This document shows, one piece after another, positions 17,282-26,837 of a stretch of 63,640 bases of DNA. The DNA comes from Candidatus Zhuqueibacterota bacterium (GTDB lineage: Bacteria > Zhuqueibacterota > Zhuqueibacteria > Oceanimicrobiales > Oceanimicrobiaceae). The DNA lies in assembly GCA_029261995.1 (NCBI GenBank), contig JAJDAF010000025.1:1-63640 (forward strand). The letters are read 5' to 3'. The position numbers and the translations under genes are program-made. The notes beneath the pieces were generated by a model that worked only from the letters and a program-made list of their open reading frames with translations, was not told where the DNA came from and searched no databases. The stretch's first letter is position 1. Each line of letters opens with the position of its first letter.

Positions 17282-19951
17282 TTGAAAAAGGCCGCACTCC
17301 TTATTTTCTTGCTAATAGTCAGTTGTGTTTTCTTTTCCCCGAATACAGCCGGCGCACAGAAAAAGCTCCCACCCGCCACAACGCTGAAGGTCAAAGACAC
17401 ACCGCTCCGGGCCGTGCTGGAGAAGTTATCCCAACTCTACAAAGTTGACATTCTGTATGGTGATGAGCTCGTCAGCAACGTCACTGTTTCCGGGGACTTT
17501 TCAGACATGGCAATTGAAGATGTGCTTTTTCGAATTTTGCGAGATACTCACCTGGCTTTTAAAAGACTGGGTGAAAGTCAGTTTTATTTTCACGATAAAC
17601 GTAAGATTCAGCATTTTGATATTAGCGGCAGAGTTCTAGATTCAGGAACCGGCGAAACTCTGCCCTTTGCCAACATCCGGCTAGCTCACCTGGGCACAGG
17701 CACATCTACCGATCAACAAGGATACTTCGCTTTGCGACACGTGCCGGCCAGGTTATGCACCCTGGAGGTGAACTATATCGGATACGCTTCACGTACGGCA
17801 GTCGTCGACCCAACAAATCTGCAACCTGAGCTCGAGATCGAGTTAACGCATGAGCCGGTTCAAATGAAATCCGTTACCGTTGAAGCGCTGAATAGGGAAA
17901 TTTTCCAGGTAAGCGAGAAGCCGAGTCAACTGGCCATTTCTGCCCGAAGCTTTGACGATTTGCCTAATTTGGGCGAAAAGGACATTTTGCGGTCCATCGA
18001 ACTCATGCCCGGCATCACCGGGGGAACCAGCGGTTCGTCCGGAATTACCATCAGAGGCAGCTCGTCTCTGGATAATCTCGTCCTGCTGGACGGGATGCCC
18101 ATCTACAATGTGAACCATTCTTTTGGTCTGTTAAGCGCGTTTAGTTCTGACGCTATCAAAGATGTGCGGATTTATAAAGGTGGATATCCAGCCAGGTACG
18201 GCGGAAGACTGTCCGGGGTCATAGATTTGACCACGAAAACTGGCAATTTCAGCGAGCCAAGTTTGAGCGTCGGCGTCGGCCAGATAAATGCCAGGGCCAG
18301 CTTGGGAATCCCGCTTGCAGGAAAGGGCGCTGTTTTCTTGGCTGGTCGCCATTCGTATAACTCCACTTTATCTAAAAACTTGCATGAAAGGCTGTTTGTG
18401 ACCAAACCGTACTTTCCACAGTTCGTCTATGCGGCCGGTTTTGCGGTAAGTCCGGATGGTTCCGAGCCGCCTTCCGCGAATATTTCTCAAATCAAAGAGT
18501 CACTCTCTGCCGACATTTCTTTTTATGACTTAATTGGCAAGCTCACCTATTTGCCTTCAGGACAGGACATCTTGACTTTCAGCACGTACCTGGGTTCAGA
18601 TGACATTCTCAGCGAGGTGGATTTTCTTGATGTCTATCGCAGCAACGAAAAGAACAAGTCGGCCAGCGAAGGGGTGAGTGCACAGTGGCGCCATCAATGG
18701 GATACAGGGCTTTACTCAACACTTCAATTTACGGGTTCGGATTACTCCACTCGCTATAAAGCCAGGGACCAGACAACCGCCCCGGAGGAACTCGGCGGCC
18801 AACATGCCCTATCGGTCTTGGCATATTATGAGTATAAGAATAATCTCGAGAATTTTACCGGTAGCTGGCGGCATGCCCTGCAGGTTCACTCCAACATCGA
18901 TTTAGCGTTTGGCGCGGAACTTTCAAAAACCAAGACTATCTGGCAACAGTCCGACAATCGTGTTAGCGAGGACTTCAAAGCGGTTGCAGAGGCAACCGGC
19001 CTGTCTTTATATTTCGAAAATGACTGGCAAATAGGCCGAAGGTTCGAGACCAATTTGGGATTGCGAACCACCTACTACGACCAAACGGACAAAGCCTACT
19101 GGCTACCGCGGCTTTCGTTTACTTACGACCTCTCGGATGGTTGGTCTTTCAAAGGCGCCTGGGGGAAATATAGTCAGTTCCTTCTCAATTTTGCAGATGA
19201 ATTTCAGTTTTTCGGGCGTGAAATTCCATGGCTGCTTGCAGACGGGGTTGACCTCGCTCCAGGGTTTTCAGACCACTACGTTCTTGGCACGCACTGGCAA
19301 CAAAACGGCTGGCTGTTTGATGTTGAAGTCTATCAAAAAAATCTCCGTGGTTTGCTTGAGTTGCAAAACGTAGTCACGCTGGATGACACAGCGCTTACTA
19401 TTATCCCATTTTTTGGTCAAAGGAAGGCCGACGCCAGAGGCGTGGACATCCTTTTGCAGAGAAACGTGAGAGGGTTTACCGGCTGGTTGAGTTACAGTTA
19501 CAATCGGACCCGGGTCAAGCTAAATGAGACTTCGGGGTTTCCTGAATATCCGACAACCACAGATGTCCCACATCAGTTAGAAATTGTCGGGAGCTATGCT
19601 AAGAGAGGCTGGTCATTTTCAACAACATGGCAGGTTTCGTCCGGTCGGCCGTATTCCATACCGAAGGTGGAAGCCAGGAGTGACAGCTTTGGCCCGTCTT
19701 ATTATCTGTTGCCTCCGAACAAACGGAATCAAGCCCGCTTGCCGGTTTCACAACGGCTGGACTTGAGCATTGCGCGCAAATTCAGTCTAAAGCATCTCTC
19801 CGGTGAGATCGGCTTTTCCATATACAATCTTTTCAACCGCGACAACCTATGGTACCGTCATTTTGATGTTGAGCGCGGGGAACTCAAGGCGGTGGATGTG
19901 AAATTGCTGGGATTTACACCCTCGCTTTCCGTTGAGCTGCAATTTAACTAG
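17282..19951 (+). CDS. TonB-dependent transducer receptor with STN domain
   Basis: The 889-residue protein starts at a TTG. After the signal peptide, residues ~35-110 form a secretin/TonB short N-terminal (STN) signalling domain (LRAVLEKLSQLYKVDILYGD). Residues ~112-200 are a carboxypeptidase-regulatory-like domain (ISGRVLDSGTGETLPFANI). A plug domain follows at ~205-315 (GITIRGSSSLDNLVLLDGMPIYN), then a barrel of alternating aromatic strands. The STN domain should signal through FecR to the ECF sigma factor. The substrate is unknown; the adjoining genes are proteolysis-related, which suggests peptides or protein-bound ligands, but this is inference. It begins 26 bases after fecR and overlaps the convergent lipoprotein gene by 4 bases. 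Confidence 0.93.
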   Translation: MKKAALLIFLLIVSCVFFSPNTAGAQKKLPPATTLKVKDTPLRAVLEKLSQLYKVDILYGDELVSNVTVSGDFSDMAIEDVLFRILRDTHLAFKRLGESQFYFHDKRKIQHFDISGRVLDSGTGETLPFANIRLAHLGTGTSTDQQGYFALRHVPARLCTLEVNYIGYASRTAVVDPTNLQPELEIELTHEPVQMKSVTVEALNREIFQVSEKPSQLAISARSFDDLPNLGEKDILRSIELMPGITGGTSGSSGITIRGSSSLDNLVLLDGMPIYNVNHSFGLLSAFSSDAIKDVRIYKGGYPARYGGRLSGVIDLTTKTGNFSEPSLSVGVGQINARASLGIPLAGKGAVFLAGRHSYNSTLSKNLHERLFVTKPYFPQFVYAAGFAVSPDGSEPPSANISQIKESLSADISFYDLIGKLTYLPSGQDILTFSTYLGSDDILSEVDFLDVYRSNEKNKSASEGVSAQWRHQWDTGLYSTLQFTGSDYSTRYKARDQTTAPEELGGQHALSVLAYYEYKNNLENFTGSWRHALQVHSNIDLAFGAELSKTKTIWQQSDNRVSEDFKAVAEATGLSLYFENDWQIGRRFETNLGLRTTYYDQTDKAYWLPRLSFTYDLSDGWSFKGAWGKYSQFLLNFADEFQFFGREIPWLLADGVDLAPGFSDHYVLGTHWQQNGWLFDVEVYQKNLRGLLELQNVVTLDDTALTIIPFFGQRKADARGVDILLQRNVRGFTGWLSYSYNRTRVKLNETSGFPEYPTTTDVPHQLEIVGSYAKRGWSFSTTWQVSSGRPYSIPKVEARSDSFGPSYYLLPPNKRNQARLPVSQRLDLSIARKFSLKHLSGEIGFSIYNLFNRDNLWYRHFDVERGELKAVDVKLLGFTPSLSVELQFN

Positions 19952-20703
19952 TTGCGGTAGCGGACAAGATCGCGGCGTTCTCTGATCTCGCCGCTGTGGG
20001 CGTCAACAAAGATAATGTGGTTGCCCAATGGCTGTTTGACCTTGACTTCCACCCTGTACACGAGATGATAGTCTACGGTCTTGCCGTGAATCAGCGGCAA
20101 ATAGTAGAGCGCGCTGTCCCCTGCAACGCTATCGGTTTCCGGGTTGAAATCCAGTACGGAAATGGCTTGTTGTTGTGCCGACTGCAATGAGATAGTCGGC
20201 ACCGGGGAAATATCGATACCGCCGAAAAAATCCGAGCCAAAAGCCATGACGTTGCCATTATTGAAAATGCGCAACTCAACTTCTGACTTTAGCACCTCTA
20301 GTCCGTGCTCCACTTGTTTGTATGAGATGTACCAACGGTTATTCACCTCACTCGCTTGCACAAATTTGAGGCTGCTGAGCCTGATCCCGAGAATCGCCTG
20401 GTTGTCAGACAGAAATCTCCAAGCCGCATCCTCAACATTCTCTCTCGTAATCTCTGTAAACCCGGGAATCCGGATGGCCGGGCCCGTAGCCCGGTGTGGC
20501 GTTCCGGTGGCTTCATTCCAGTCGACTGTCCAGTCGCCGTGGGTTTGCCGAAAGTCCTGCCACAAGTCGGCCATCGCCGTTGACCCAGGCATTTCCTCGT
20601 GAAGCAACCCGGATTCTCCAGTCTTTTTCGTATTTGCGCAGGATAGCATCATCGCAGCGGCCACCCAACTGATGAGCACGATTTGTTTTGCATTTAGCGT
20701 CAT
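19948..20703 (-). CDS. FTP-PepSY domain lipoprotein (protease propeptide without the protease)
   Basis: The 251-residue protein has a lipobox-like LSCAN at about residues 19-23. The rest matches the fungalysin/thermolysin propeptide (FTP) plus PepSY region of the metalloprotease at 21082-24078 almost segment by segment: HGDWTVDWNEATGTPHRA, RFLSDNQAILGIRL, NNRWYISYKQVEHGLEVLKSEVELRIF and FVDAHSGEIRERR. It ends where the protease's catalytic domain would begin. Propeptides of this type inhibit and help fold their enzymes, so a lipoprotein form could be a membrane-held inhibitor or chaperone of the neighbour (inference). Its stop overlaps the stop of the TonB receptor gene by 4 bases. Confidence 0.82.
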   Translation of the reverse strand: MTLNAKQIVLISWVAAAMMLSCANTKKTGESGLLHEEMPGSTAMADLWQDFRQTHGDWTVDWNEATGTPHRATGPAIRIPGFTEITRENVEDAAWRFLSDNQAILGIRLSSLKFVQASEVNNRWYISYKQVEHGLEVLKSEVELRIFNNGNVMAFGSDFFGGIDISPVPTISLQSAQQQAISVLDFNPETDSVAGDSALYYLPLIHGKTVDYHLVYRVEVKVKQPLGNHIIFVDAHSGEIRERRDLVRYRN

Positions 20704-20787
20704 TTGGTTCCTTCCAGTTCAGACTATCATTCAAAATTAACTGGTATGCCCGGCCTGACAGTGAACAATGTCGCCCGGCTCAATCGT

Positions 20788-20896
20788 TTAATCGTTCTGA
20801 ATGATTATATCGATTAAGTCTTCATGACGAACAGGCTTCAGTAAGATATGCACATCCAATTTCGAAGCTTGTTTGAGACGTGGCAACCCTGGGTAA
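20788..20896 (-). pseudogene. Fragment of a response-regulator receiver domain
   Basis: The minus strand reads as the last ~36 residues of a receiver domain, including the conserved lysine-proline in ILLKPVRHEDLIDIII, with a TAA at 20788-20790. Upstream in this frame there are stop codons and no phosphorylation-site part, so only the tail survives. It lies in the 378-base gap between two FTP-domain genes; I see nothing else in that gap. Confidence 0.6.
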
Positions 20897-21081
20897 TAGG
20901 AAGACAGTCATCACGCAGATAGAATTCGGCATCGGTGGCCATTCAGAATCAAACGTGAGGCGTGATCGCTGTTCCTATTTTCTTTGTTAGGAAGAGATCC
21001 GGCAGCATGGCCGGTAACTCAGCTTGAATTGCGAGGCTGCTGAGTTACCGGAAACTGCACTTACTTACCGGTGAATTTTCC

Positions 21082-24078
21082 TTATTTCTGCAAAACCATC
21101 TTTCTGGCTGCTCCAAAATTCCCGGCAGTGATCCGGTAGATATAGACGCCGCTCGGCACTTGCCTGCCGGCATTGTTGCGACCATCCCAACTTAGAGACC
21201 GGGCTCCCGCAGCCTGATTTTCATTCAGCAAAGTTCGCACTTCCTGGCCAAGGAGATTGTAGATCCGCAGGACGACCCTGGAATCCTGCGGCAAGTCATA
21301 TCGAATCGTTGTCTCAGGGTTAAACGGGTTGGGGTAGTTCGCAAGCAGTGCGAATTTCTCCGGCAAGCCGGCTGTCAGGTGTTGTTCATCCACAGATGTA
21401 ATTGTTCCACCTGTCCCGAGAATCTCGAAATCATCGAGCAGGGCGATAACGATGGTCGTTTGAACTCCCCGGGTACTTTCGAATGTAAACGACTGAACTG
21501 TAAACCGTAGTTGCACTGTTGCATTCGGCTCAATATAGTCGTCAACTTTGAGCAGTGTGCGTTCCCAGGAAGTAGCGGGGGGAACTGAAAGTGTATCCGA
21601 TTTAATGCTATGCCACGTTTGGCCGCCATCATTTGAGATGTCAATTGCGAAGACGCCAAATTCTACTGATAGCCAGGTATAATAACTAATCAGTGGCGTT
21701 TCAACATTGGACAAATCAAATACCGGGGAAATAAGGGTCGTTCTGCCATCGAGACTGACGGGAAGTCCGCCTGGACCATTGGTAGCCTTTGTTAGAAAAC
21801 AGAGTTCGCCGCTTTCCGAGTGGTCTTCAGCCGGCTGCAAGACGGCGAAACCCGGAATCTCGACAAGGTCAGGAGCACTTCTCTCCCAAATGCCAAGCGT
21901 CGCGCTGTCTCCGGGAGCGCCGACCGCCCAGCCAGTTTCGGTTTCGAATGCGTCCAGGAGCTTGCTCTCAAATCCAACGATAAATCTATAAGATTCTCTG
22001 TCAGGCGCGCCAGCCGGTGAAACTATCGTCTCGCCGGAGAACGGGTCAATGGCGGAAAAGTAATAGTTCACAAAACTGCCTTTGGCCACCTGGGGAATCT
22101 CACCCCGGTACTGTTGATTGCCAATAGCCGATGCCGCCACAGTTGCCGTGGTCGCGAAATTGTCTGTGGAATAATGTATGGTCGTGGCTTCGGGTGGGCG
22201 ATTGTCAATGCTGTTGCCGAGCGTTAACTCCACCGAATAGGAAGTCGCGTCTGCTGATTGATCAGGCAGTTGTGTATGTTGTAGGCTTGCGGCAACGAAA
22301 AGAGCCGCGCCAATGCCGTGGGCGTCAAAAGCTTCGTCTATCGCTTCGGAATTCGGTGTGCCATTCGAGATATCGCCGTCATCGTCGTCTGCCACCAAAA
22401 CCTCAAGATACCACTCGGAAAAGGCAACGCCGAGTCCTTCATCATCAGGGGTACCATATTTTGCATAATGCGACAAGCGTTCGGCGGTTTCCAGAGAGGT
22501 GATTTCACGTAAATCCCAGAACGCTCCACTGATAATCTGGCCGTCAGTATGGATTTGATCTGTCACATCTTCGGGGTATCGCAGGGTATTTTTCAGATCG
22601 CGAATTTGAGTGCCTTCTCCAAAGACATCCCTGCCGACCACGTGATCGTCCAAAATAAAGGCGCTCGCCACGTCTGACATGCCTTCATGGGTGGTGCCGT
22701 TTACCATCCCCTCTGTGCCGAGTTGTTGATAGAATTTATCATTGATACCATGACCGTATTCATGATAAACAACACCGGGCTCCTGGGCCAGGTTTGGGCA
22801 TTCACGTCCCGGACCAACCGCTCCTTCAACAAAAAAGTTCAGCCCGTTTCCGTCATAGAAGGCATTGCAGGCTCCCTGATTAATGTTAACAGTAGTAGGC
22901 ACTGAGTAGTCCATGCCAACAAAGTTTTCATCCAGCGCTTTATAGTTGTCGTGAATCATGTTGACATGATAAAAAGCGTCGCGTTCCGCCGCATGTGAGT
23001 TCGTGCTGTCCCACAAAATGTTTACTGTCTCATCTGGCCCGACTAGTTTCGAGAACGTGGCGCGGTTAACACCGTCTCCACGGACAACGTCAGCCCAGGG
23101 ACCGCTCAATTCGGCAGTGACCGTAACGGAATCAGAATCAGAAACGGTGAATGTAAAGTTGCCGCCGGAATCGGTCATTGTCTCGGTTTCACCAATCTTG
23201 ACAACCTGGTTGACAAACGCTTTTTCTACAAACGGATCAGCGTACGAGATTTCCTGGATCATTCCTTTCGCCGTACCACTTACGTCAGAATACTCGCGCA
23301 CGCGGTTGTAGCGCCAGCGGACATCACCTGTATGGGCGTCTACATAAGTAACAAAATTCCCCAACGGTTCTTCAGTTTTCACATAAACTTTGTAAACCAG
23401 GTGGTAACTAATTTGGTCATCTTGCTCGATGGGGAGAATGTAGAGTCTTCCCTCACCTTCAACCGAATCAGTGGTCCGGTTAAAAGACAAGCCGGTGCGA
23501 GCTTGTTGTTGAGCATTTTCAAAAGAAATTGACGGAGTGGTCATAACATCGATGTTTCGGTAAAAGTCCGAGCCAAACGTCATCACCTTGCCGTTGCGGA
23601 AAATACGCAGTTCGACTTCCGAAAGCAGCACTTCGATGCCGTTTTCTAGCTGTCTGTAGGAAACATACCAACGGTTGTTGGCCTCAACTGCGCTTGTGAG
23701 TTTCAGCTTCTCGACATCGACCCCGAGCAAAGCGCTGTTCTCCGACAGAAAGCGACCTGCCGCATCCTGTACGTTTGATTCGGTAATCGCGGAGTATCCG
23801 CTAATTTGGATAGACGGTCCGAATGCCCGGTGCGGTGTGCGCGTTGCTTCATTCCATTGCACCGACCAGTTGCCATGCTTTTGTGAAAAGCCTTGCCACG
23901 CGGCAGATTTCGATAATTGCGCTTGCTGCTCTTGATTAAATGATTTGGCTTTCGCCTCTTGCGCAGGCAACAGAATCGACCCGTCTGCCCGCGTTTCCTG
24001 GCTCTGTGCAAAAAGGCTTGCCGATATAAGGAGTGCAAAACTCAAACAAACAATAGAAATGTGGAACGCTTTCGTCAT
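21082..24078 (-). CDS. Secreted M36/fungalysin-like metalloprotease with T9SS signal
   Basis: The 998-residue protein has a signal peptide, an FTP propeptide (about residues 60-120) and a PepSY-like region to about 260. The catalytic domain carries HEYGH (His439, Glu440, His443) and Glu465 in EGMSD, the layout of fungalysins (M36) with the third zinc ligand downstream. After about residue 600 come beta-rich accessory domains, including an immune-inhibitor-A-like sandwich (SLDGRTTLISPVFDLS). The T9SS type A signal is YPNPFNPETTIRY, ending ARKMVLQK. It is predicted to be an exported zinc endopeptidase. The ribosome site GGAGGT lies upstream of the ATG at 24078. The lipoprotein downstream (19948-20703) is a separate copy of its propeptide. 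Confidence 0.92.
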   Translation of the reverse strand: MTKAFHISIVCLSFALLISASLFAQSQETRADGSILLPAQEAKAKSFNQEQQAQLSKSAAWQGFSQKHGNWSVQWNEATRTPHRAFGPSIQISGYSAITESNVQDAAGRFLSENSALLGVDVEKLKLTSAVEANNRWYVSYRQLENGIEVLLSEVELRIFRNGKVMTFGSDFYRNIDVMTTPSISFENAQQQARTGLSFNRTTDSVEGEGRLYILPIEQDDQISYHLVYKVYVKTEEPLGNFVTYVDAHTGDVRWRYNRVREYSDVSGTAKGMIQEISYADPFVEKAFVNQVVKIGETETMTDSGGNFTFTVSDSDSVTVTAELSGPWADVVRGDGVNRATFSKLVGPDETVNILWDSTNSHAAERDAFYHVNMIHDNYKALDENFVGMDYSVPTTVNINQGACNAFYDGNGLNFFVEGAVGPGRECPNLAQEPGVVYHEYGHGINDKFYQQLGTEGMVNGTTHEGMSDVASAFILDDHVVGRDVFGEGTQIRDLKNTLRYPEDVTDQIHTDGQIISGAFWDLREITSLETAERLSHYAKYGTPDDEGLGVAFSEWYLEVLVADDDDGDISNGTPNSEAIDEAFDAHGIGAALFVAASLQHTQLPDQSADATSYSVELTLGNSIDNRPPEATTIHYSTDNFATTATVAASAIGNQQYRGEIPQVAKGSFVNYYFSAIDPFSGETIVSPAGAPDRESYRFIVGFESKLLDAFETETGWAVGAPGDSATLGIWERSAPDLVEIPGFAVLQPAEDHSESGELCFLTKATNGPGGLPVSLDGRTTLISPVFDLSNVETPLISYYTWLSVEFGVFAIDISNDGGQTWHSIKSDTLSVPPATSWERTLLKVDDYIEPNATVQLRFTVQSFTFESTRGVQTTIVIALLDDFEILGTGGTITSVDEQHLTAGLPEKFALLANYPNPFNPETTIRYDLPQDSRVVLRIYNLLGQEVRTLLNENQAAGARSLSWDGRNNAGRQVPSGVYIYRITAGNFGAARKMVLQK

Positions 24079-24421
24079 CTTGGACCTCCGTTTTGAAGAA
24101 ATACTAAAGAGTTAGACTGCTTACCATGCTCCTACAGATGACTTTGGAAAAACCCTACGCTCATGGTTATGCTGAACTCAAGCGGCAATCATCCAAGAAT
24201 CGTCTTTAGCGGAAAAGAAACTCCGCATGCATCAGAAACCAACTGGCAATTTGTTCAAGACAAGCCACGGCGGATGTATTTTGATGAAAAACGGGGAGGT
24301 TGTCTGAACAGATGCGTTCTTGGTGCGCAAGAATAAAGCTGCTGCAACTCTTAATTATAGGTGCAATTTGTTTCGATTAAAGAGATTGGCCACCGGGGTC
24401 GCTTTCGACGCAATCGTTTTC

Positions 24422-24593
24422 CTTGTTTTGTTTAGGAAATGTCACTATGCTCTCTTAATTGCCGTTCACAATCTTAACATAGAATCAAAGCCAGGAAAAA
24501 GCCAGAGACAGTTGCCTTTCGGTTTGCTTTGCAATAGGGCAGATCATAGATTTTCCACATCTGGGATTTGGACCCAGGCAGTTTTCTATGACC
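24422..24593. repeat. Diverged repeat shared with 741-913
   Basis: This is the second copy of the upstream block described at 741-913: GGAAATGTCACTATGCT, TTCACAATCTTAA and the TTTTCTATGACC end. It ends about 50 bases before the pRiA4b-like gene. The rest of the 24079-24642 gap shows no gene; its left end carries the ribosome site of the protease gene. Confidence 0.5.
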
Positions 24594-24642
24594 TTGACTG
24601 ATGCGCCCTATCCACAATCCATCAAAGCAGGAGCGAGAAATC

Positions 24643-25212
24643 ATGTCCGCAAATTCGAAAACAGCAAGCAAGCAAATCTATCAAATCAAAGTGACATTGC
24701 GTGGCAGCAAGCCGCCGATCTGGCGCCGTTTGTTGGTGTCTGAAGCAGTAAGCTTGTTCACATTGCATGAGATCATCCAAATCGCGATGGGCTGGACAGA
24801 TAGCCATATGCACCAATTCATTATTGCCGGTGAGTATTACAGCACTCCCAGCCCGGACGATTTGGAACCTGTTATTGATGAGCGGCGCCATCGTCTTGGC
24901 CATGTTGCCCCTGCGGAGAAAGACAAATTCATCTACGAGTACGATTTTGGTGATAGTTGGGAACATGACGTCGTTGTTGAAAAAATCATACCGCCTGAGC
25001 AAGGCGCAAAATATCCGGTTTGCATCACGGGCAAGCGGGCCTGCCCACCGGAAGATGTTGGCGGCGTGTGGGGCTACGAAACTTTCCTGGCAGCGATGAA
25101 AGACCCAGACCACGAAGAACATGAGTCATACAAGGAGTGGTGGGGAATGGAGTTTCACCCGGAAGCCCTGGATCTGGATGACATCAATGAAGCATTGCAG
25201 GATGTGAAGTAG
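24643..25212 (+). CDS. Plasmid pRiA4b ORF-3 family protein
   Basis: 189 residues from the ATG at 24643, which has AGGAGCGAG before it; an in-frame ATG 42 bases earlier has none. The family signature is clear: YQIKVTLRGSKPPIWRRLLV at the start, GWTDSHMHQF, YEYDFGDSWEHDVVVE, and the acidic C-terminal part CPPEDVGGVWGYE...EWWGMEFHPEALDLDDIN. The molecular function of this widespread family (PF07929) is not established; members are frequent on plasmids and beside transposon genes. It is followed after 35 bases by a broken tyrosine recombinase gene, so it marks the left edge of the accessory island. Confidence 0.9.
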   Translation: MSANSKTASKQIYQIKVTLRGSKPPIWRRLLVSEAVSLFTLHEIIQIAMGWTDSHMHQFIIAGEYYSTPSPDDLEPVIDERRHRLGHVAPAEKDKFIYEYDFGDSWEHDVVVEKIIPPEQGAKYPVCITGKRACPPEDVGGVWGYETFLAAMKDPDHEEHESYKEWWGMEFHPEALDLDDINEALQDVK

Positions 25213-25247
25213 TGCAGCATGTGGGATGGAGAAACAGAGGGGAATCG

Positions 25248-25549
25248 ACCGGTCTCGGGGTGTCGGAGCTGCTTGACCTGAAACGAGAGGTGTCCAGAAG
25301 GAGCGAATCCGGTGCGTGACAGGCAAGGGCTGCAAGGAAAGGATTGCACCGAACACTTTCAGGCACTCATTTGCTGCTCATTAACTCTTGGGCGGCACTG
25401 ACTTGCGGGCTGTACAGGCAATGCTCGGCCATGCGGATATTGCGAGTACTCAGATTTGCACGCACCTGGATCGGCGACACTTGAGTGAAGTGCATGAAAA
25501 ATTTCATCCATTGGAGACTAACATAAAGGCTGAATCATGGAACGATTAG
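25248..25549 (+). pseudogene. Decayed tyrosine recombinase (XerC/D-like), C-terminal half
   Basis: Three pieces of the catalytic domain can be read. TGLGVSELLDLKRE lies in one frame. After a frame change come VTGKGCKERI and then, apparently across a deletion, APNTFRHSFAAH. An in-frame TAA follows, and then [16 protein letters not shown]...[22 protein letters not shown]. Compared with XerC/D, the first catalytic arginine (TGLR) is Gly, the HxxR box has Asn for the first position, and the nucleophilic tyrosine (QIYTH) is Cys, so it is dead. Its end overlaps the start of the 84-residue gene at 25537. The last 11 codons of a second copy survive at 37133-37168, again directly before a copy of that small gene. 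Confidence 0.85.
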
Positions 25550-25791
25550 AACATTTGACCAGGACGCGCAATCTTGACCTTGAATTTGCACTTGAAGATC
25601 TAACCAGCGAATCGCCACCGGGATCAGCTTCAAAACAGGCAAATGTTGTTGTTAAGGGTTCTCTGGGTGAAAATGTAAGCATTTCCCCGATTGCAGGTTC
25701 ATTTACTGAATTCGAAGCTCACATAAATCGTCTGATTAGGGAATTGGAAGACCTGAAGAAAGTAGCAAAGAAATATTTCCCAAAACAATAA
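25537..25791 (+). CDS. Conserved 84-residue protein, paralogue of 37179-37424
   Basis: This small acidic protein starts [17 protein letters not shown] and continues with [21 protein letters not shown]. It ends in a charged helix ([22 protein letters not shown]) suited to coiled-coil pairing. The paralogue at 37179 is about 75-80% identical by eye, with changes mostly conservative, so the protein is under selection. Both copies follow a tyrosine recombinase 3' end, which suggests an ancestral recombinase-plus-small-ORF pair. No family is recognised. A recombination accessory protein and a domain that recruits an effector are both possible. Confidence 0.7.
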   Translation: MERLEHLTRTRNLDLEFALEDLTSESPPGSASKQANVVVKGSLGENVSISPIAGSFTEFEAHINRLIRELEDLKKVAKKYFPKQ

Positions 25792-26162
25792 GGGCATATA
25801 TGGCAAGGCTGGCGGCCTGAGGGGTTTCCCCCAATTCGTTCGGTACCTCTCTCCACCCCTGGCGAGGCAAGCCAATGCCTATGATGCCGGGAATGCTGCC
25901 ACCAGCCTAGGGTGCAGTATAAATAGTTTTACGCAGAAACGCAACCACAAAACGTCATTTTGTGCGAAAAAGTCTTCGTAAGTCACCCGAGCGCCAAGAG
26001 CGAAAGATGCTTGCACCAATGTTGCAATCGCCGCATGTTCAGAGCAGTTTATCCAGTGCACGACATCTTACTACTGCGAATAGGGCCGCCACCGAGGCGC
26101 CATGTGGACGCTTTTGACCAATGCCGCATCGAAGACCTGACTGGTCGCGTAAGTAGTCCAAG
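25792..26162. other. Intergenic region with a block shared with 37013-37080
   Basis: No convincing gene. The part near 26070-26130 matches 37030-37075 (a block around CACCGAGGCGCCATGTGGACG). Both translate on the minus strand to a shared RPHGASVA motif, so this may be the relic of a minus-strand gene present twice in the island. A minus-strand frame at 25879-26061 is open but unrecognised. Confidence 0.4.
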
Positions 26163-26513
26163 CTAGTTGTATCTTAGAAAGGTGGCCTTTATTTGTTTTT
26201 CTGCATCGAAGCCTCTACCGTTGAGTTCGCTTTCTCTTCCAATGTTCGTAATGAGAATAGCATCTGCTCCCTTTGTTTTGGCTTTCTTAATCATATTTGT
26301 TTGTAGCTTATCAACAGAAACAAATATTTGGCCAGCACTAATTGCATGTCCGATGACCGAATATTCCTTGGGTATTTCCTTTTTTGAGTAAAAGATGTCT
26401 ACATTCAAAGAAGGTTCGAAGGATTTTCCAACATAATTAACATGTGAACAACCAATAATCCATAACAATGGCACGGCAAGGCTGAAAATTAACCTAAATG
26501 TTTTTTCAGGCAT
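26163..26513 (-). CDS. Small lipoprotein of unknown function
   Basis: 116 residues from the ATG at 26513, with GGAG 8 bases upstream. The signal sequence ends in a lipobox (LLWIIGC, Cys at about residue 22). The mature part has a compact alpha/beta pattern: VDIFYSKKEIPKEYSVIGHAIS, then LQTNMIKKAKTKGADAILITNIG. That last segment resembles the repeated alpha-beta unit of YbjQ/Rcs-type and DUF4156-like lipoproteins (index of a helix followed by ADAI/ADAV strand), but I would not assign the family. The gene is AT-rich compared with the core genes, consistent with acquisition. Confidence 0.7.
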   Translation of the reverse strand: MPEKTFRLIFSLAVPLLWIIGCSHVNYVGKSFEPSLNVDIFYSKKEIPKEYSVIGHAISAGQIFVSVDKLQTNMIKKAKTKGADAILITNIGRESELNGRGFDAEKQIKATFLRYN

Positions 26514-26558
26514 GGTATTTCTCCAATTTGTTGATCTACAGATTTTCCAACTAATCAT

Positions 26559-26690
26559 AAAACAAACATCGTGCCTGACCTTTGGATTAATAATGACCTA
26601 CTGATTCGTATTGTCATAAGGCTATTTCGGAAACAAATGCTGAAAAATGGTTGCTAATTCTGTTGTGTATCTATAAACATGATTAACATG
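26559..26690. other. AT-rich spacer upstream of the lipoprotein gene
   Basis: It presumably carries the promoter of the minus-strand lipoprotein gene. No distinct feature is seen. Confidence 0.3.
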
Positions 26691-26818
26691 CGCGCGGGTG
26701 CCCTTGACGACTAGAGACAACCTGAAATCCGTGTGGCACGCATCTTCAGTGCGTGCCTTTTGCGCACAATCTAACTCCCAAAGAAAAACCTGCCAGGTTT
26801 CCAGAACCTGGCAGGTTC
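26691..26818. repeat. Half copy of the GC-rich element with terminator-like hairpin (M1)
   Basis: It begins with the terminal sequence CGCGCGGGTGCC and continues with the GTGTGGCACGC hairpin of the element family. It then carries the hairpin AACCTGCCAGG/CCTGGCAGGTT (26786-26815), which on the minus strand runs into a T-rich tract and so looks like a Rho-independent terminator. The same arrangement lies behind the intact 235-residue gene at 42393-42521. No right inverted repeat is present. Confidence 0.75.
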
Positions 26819-26837
26819 AAAGTCGCACGTGGCACGT

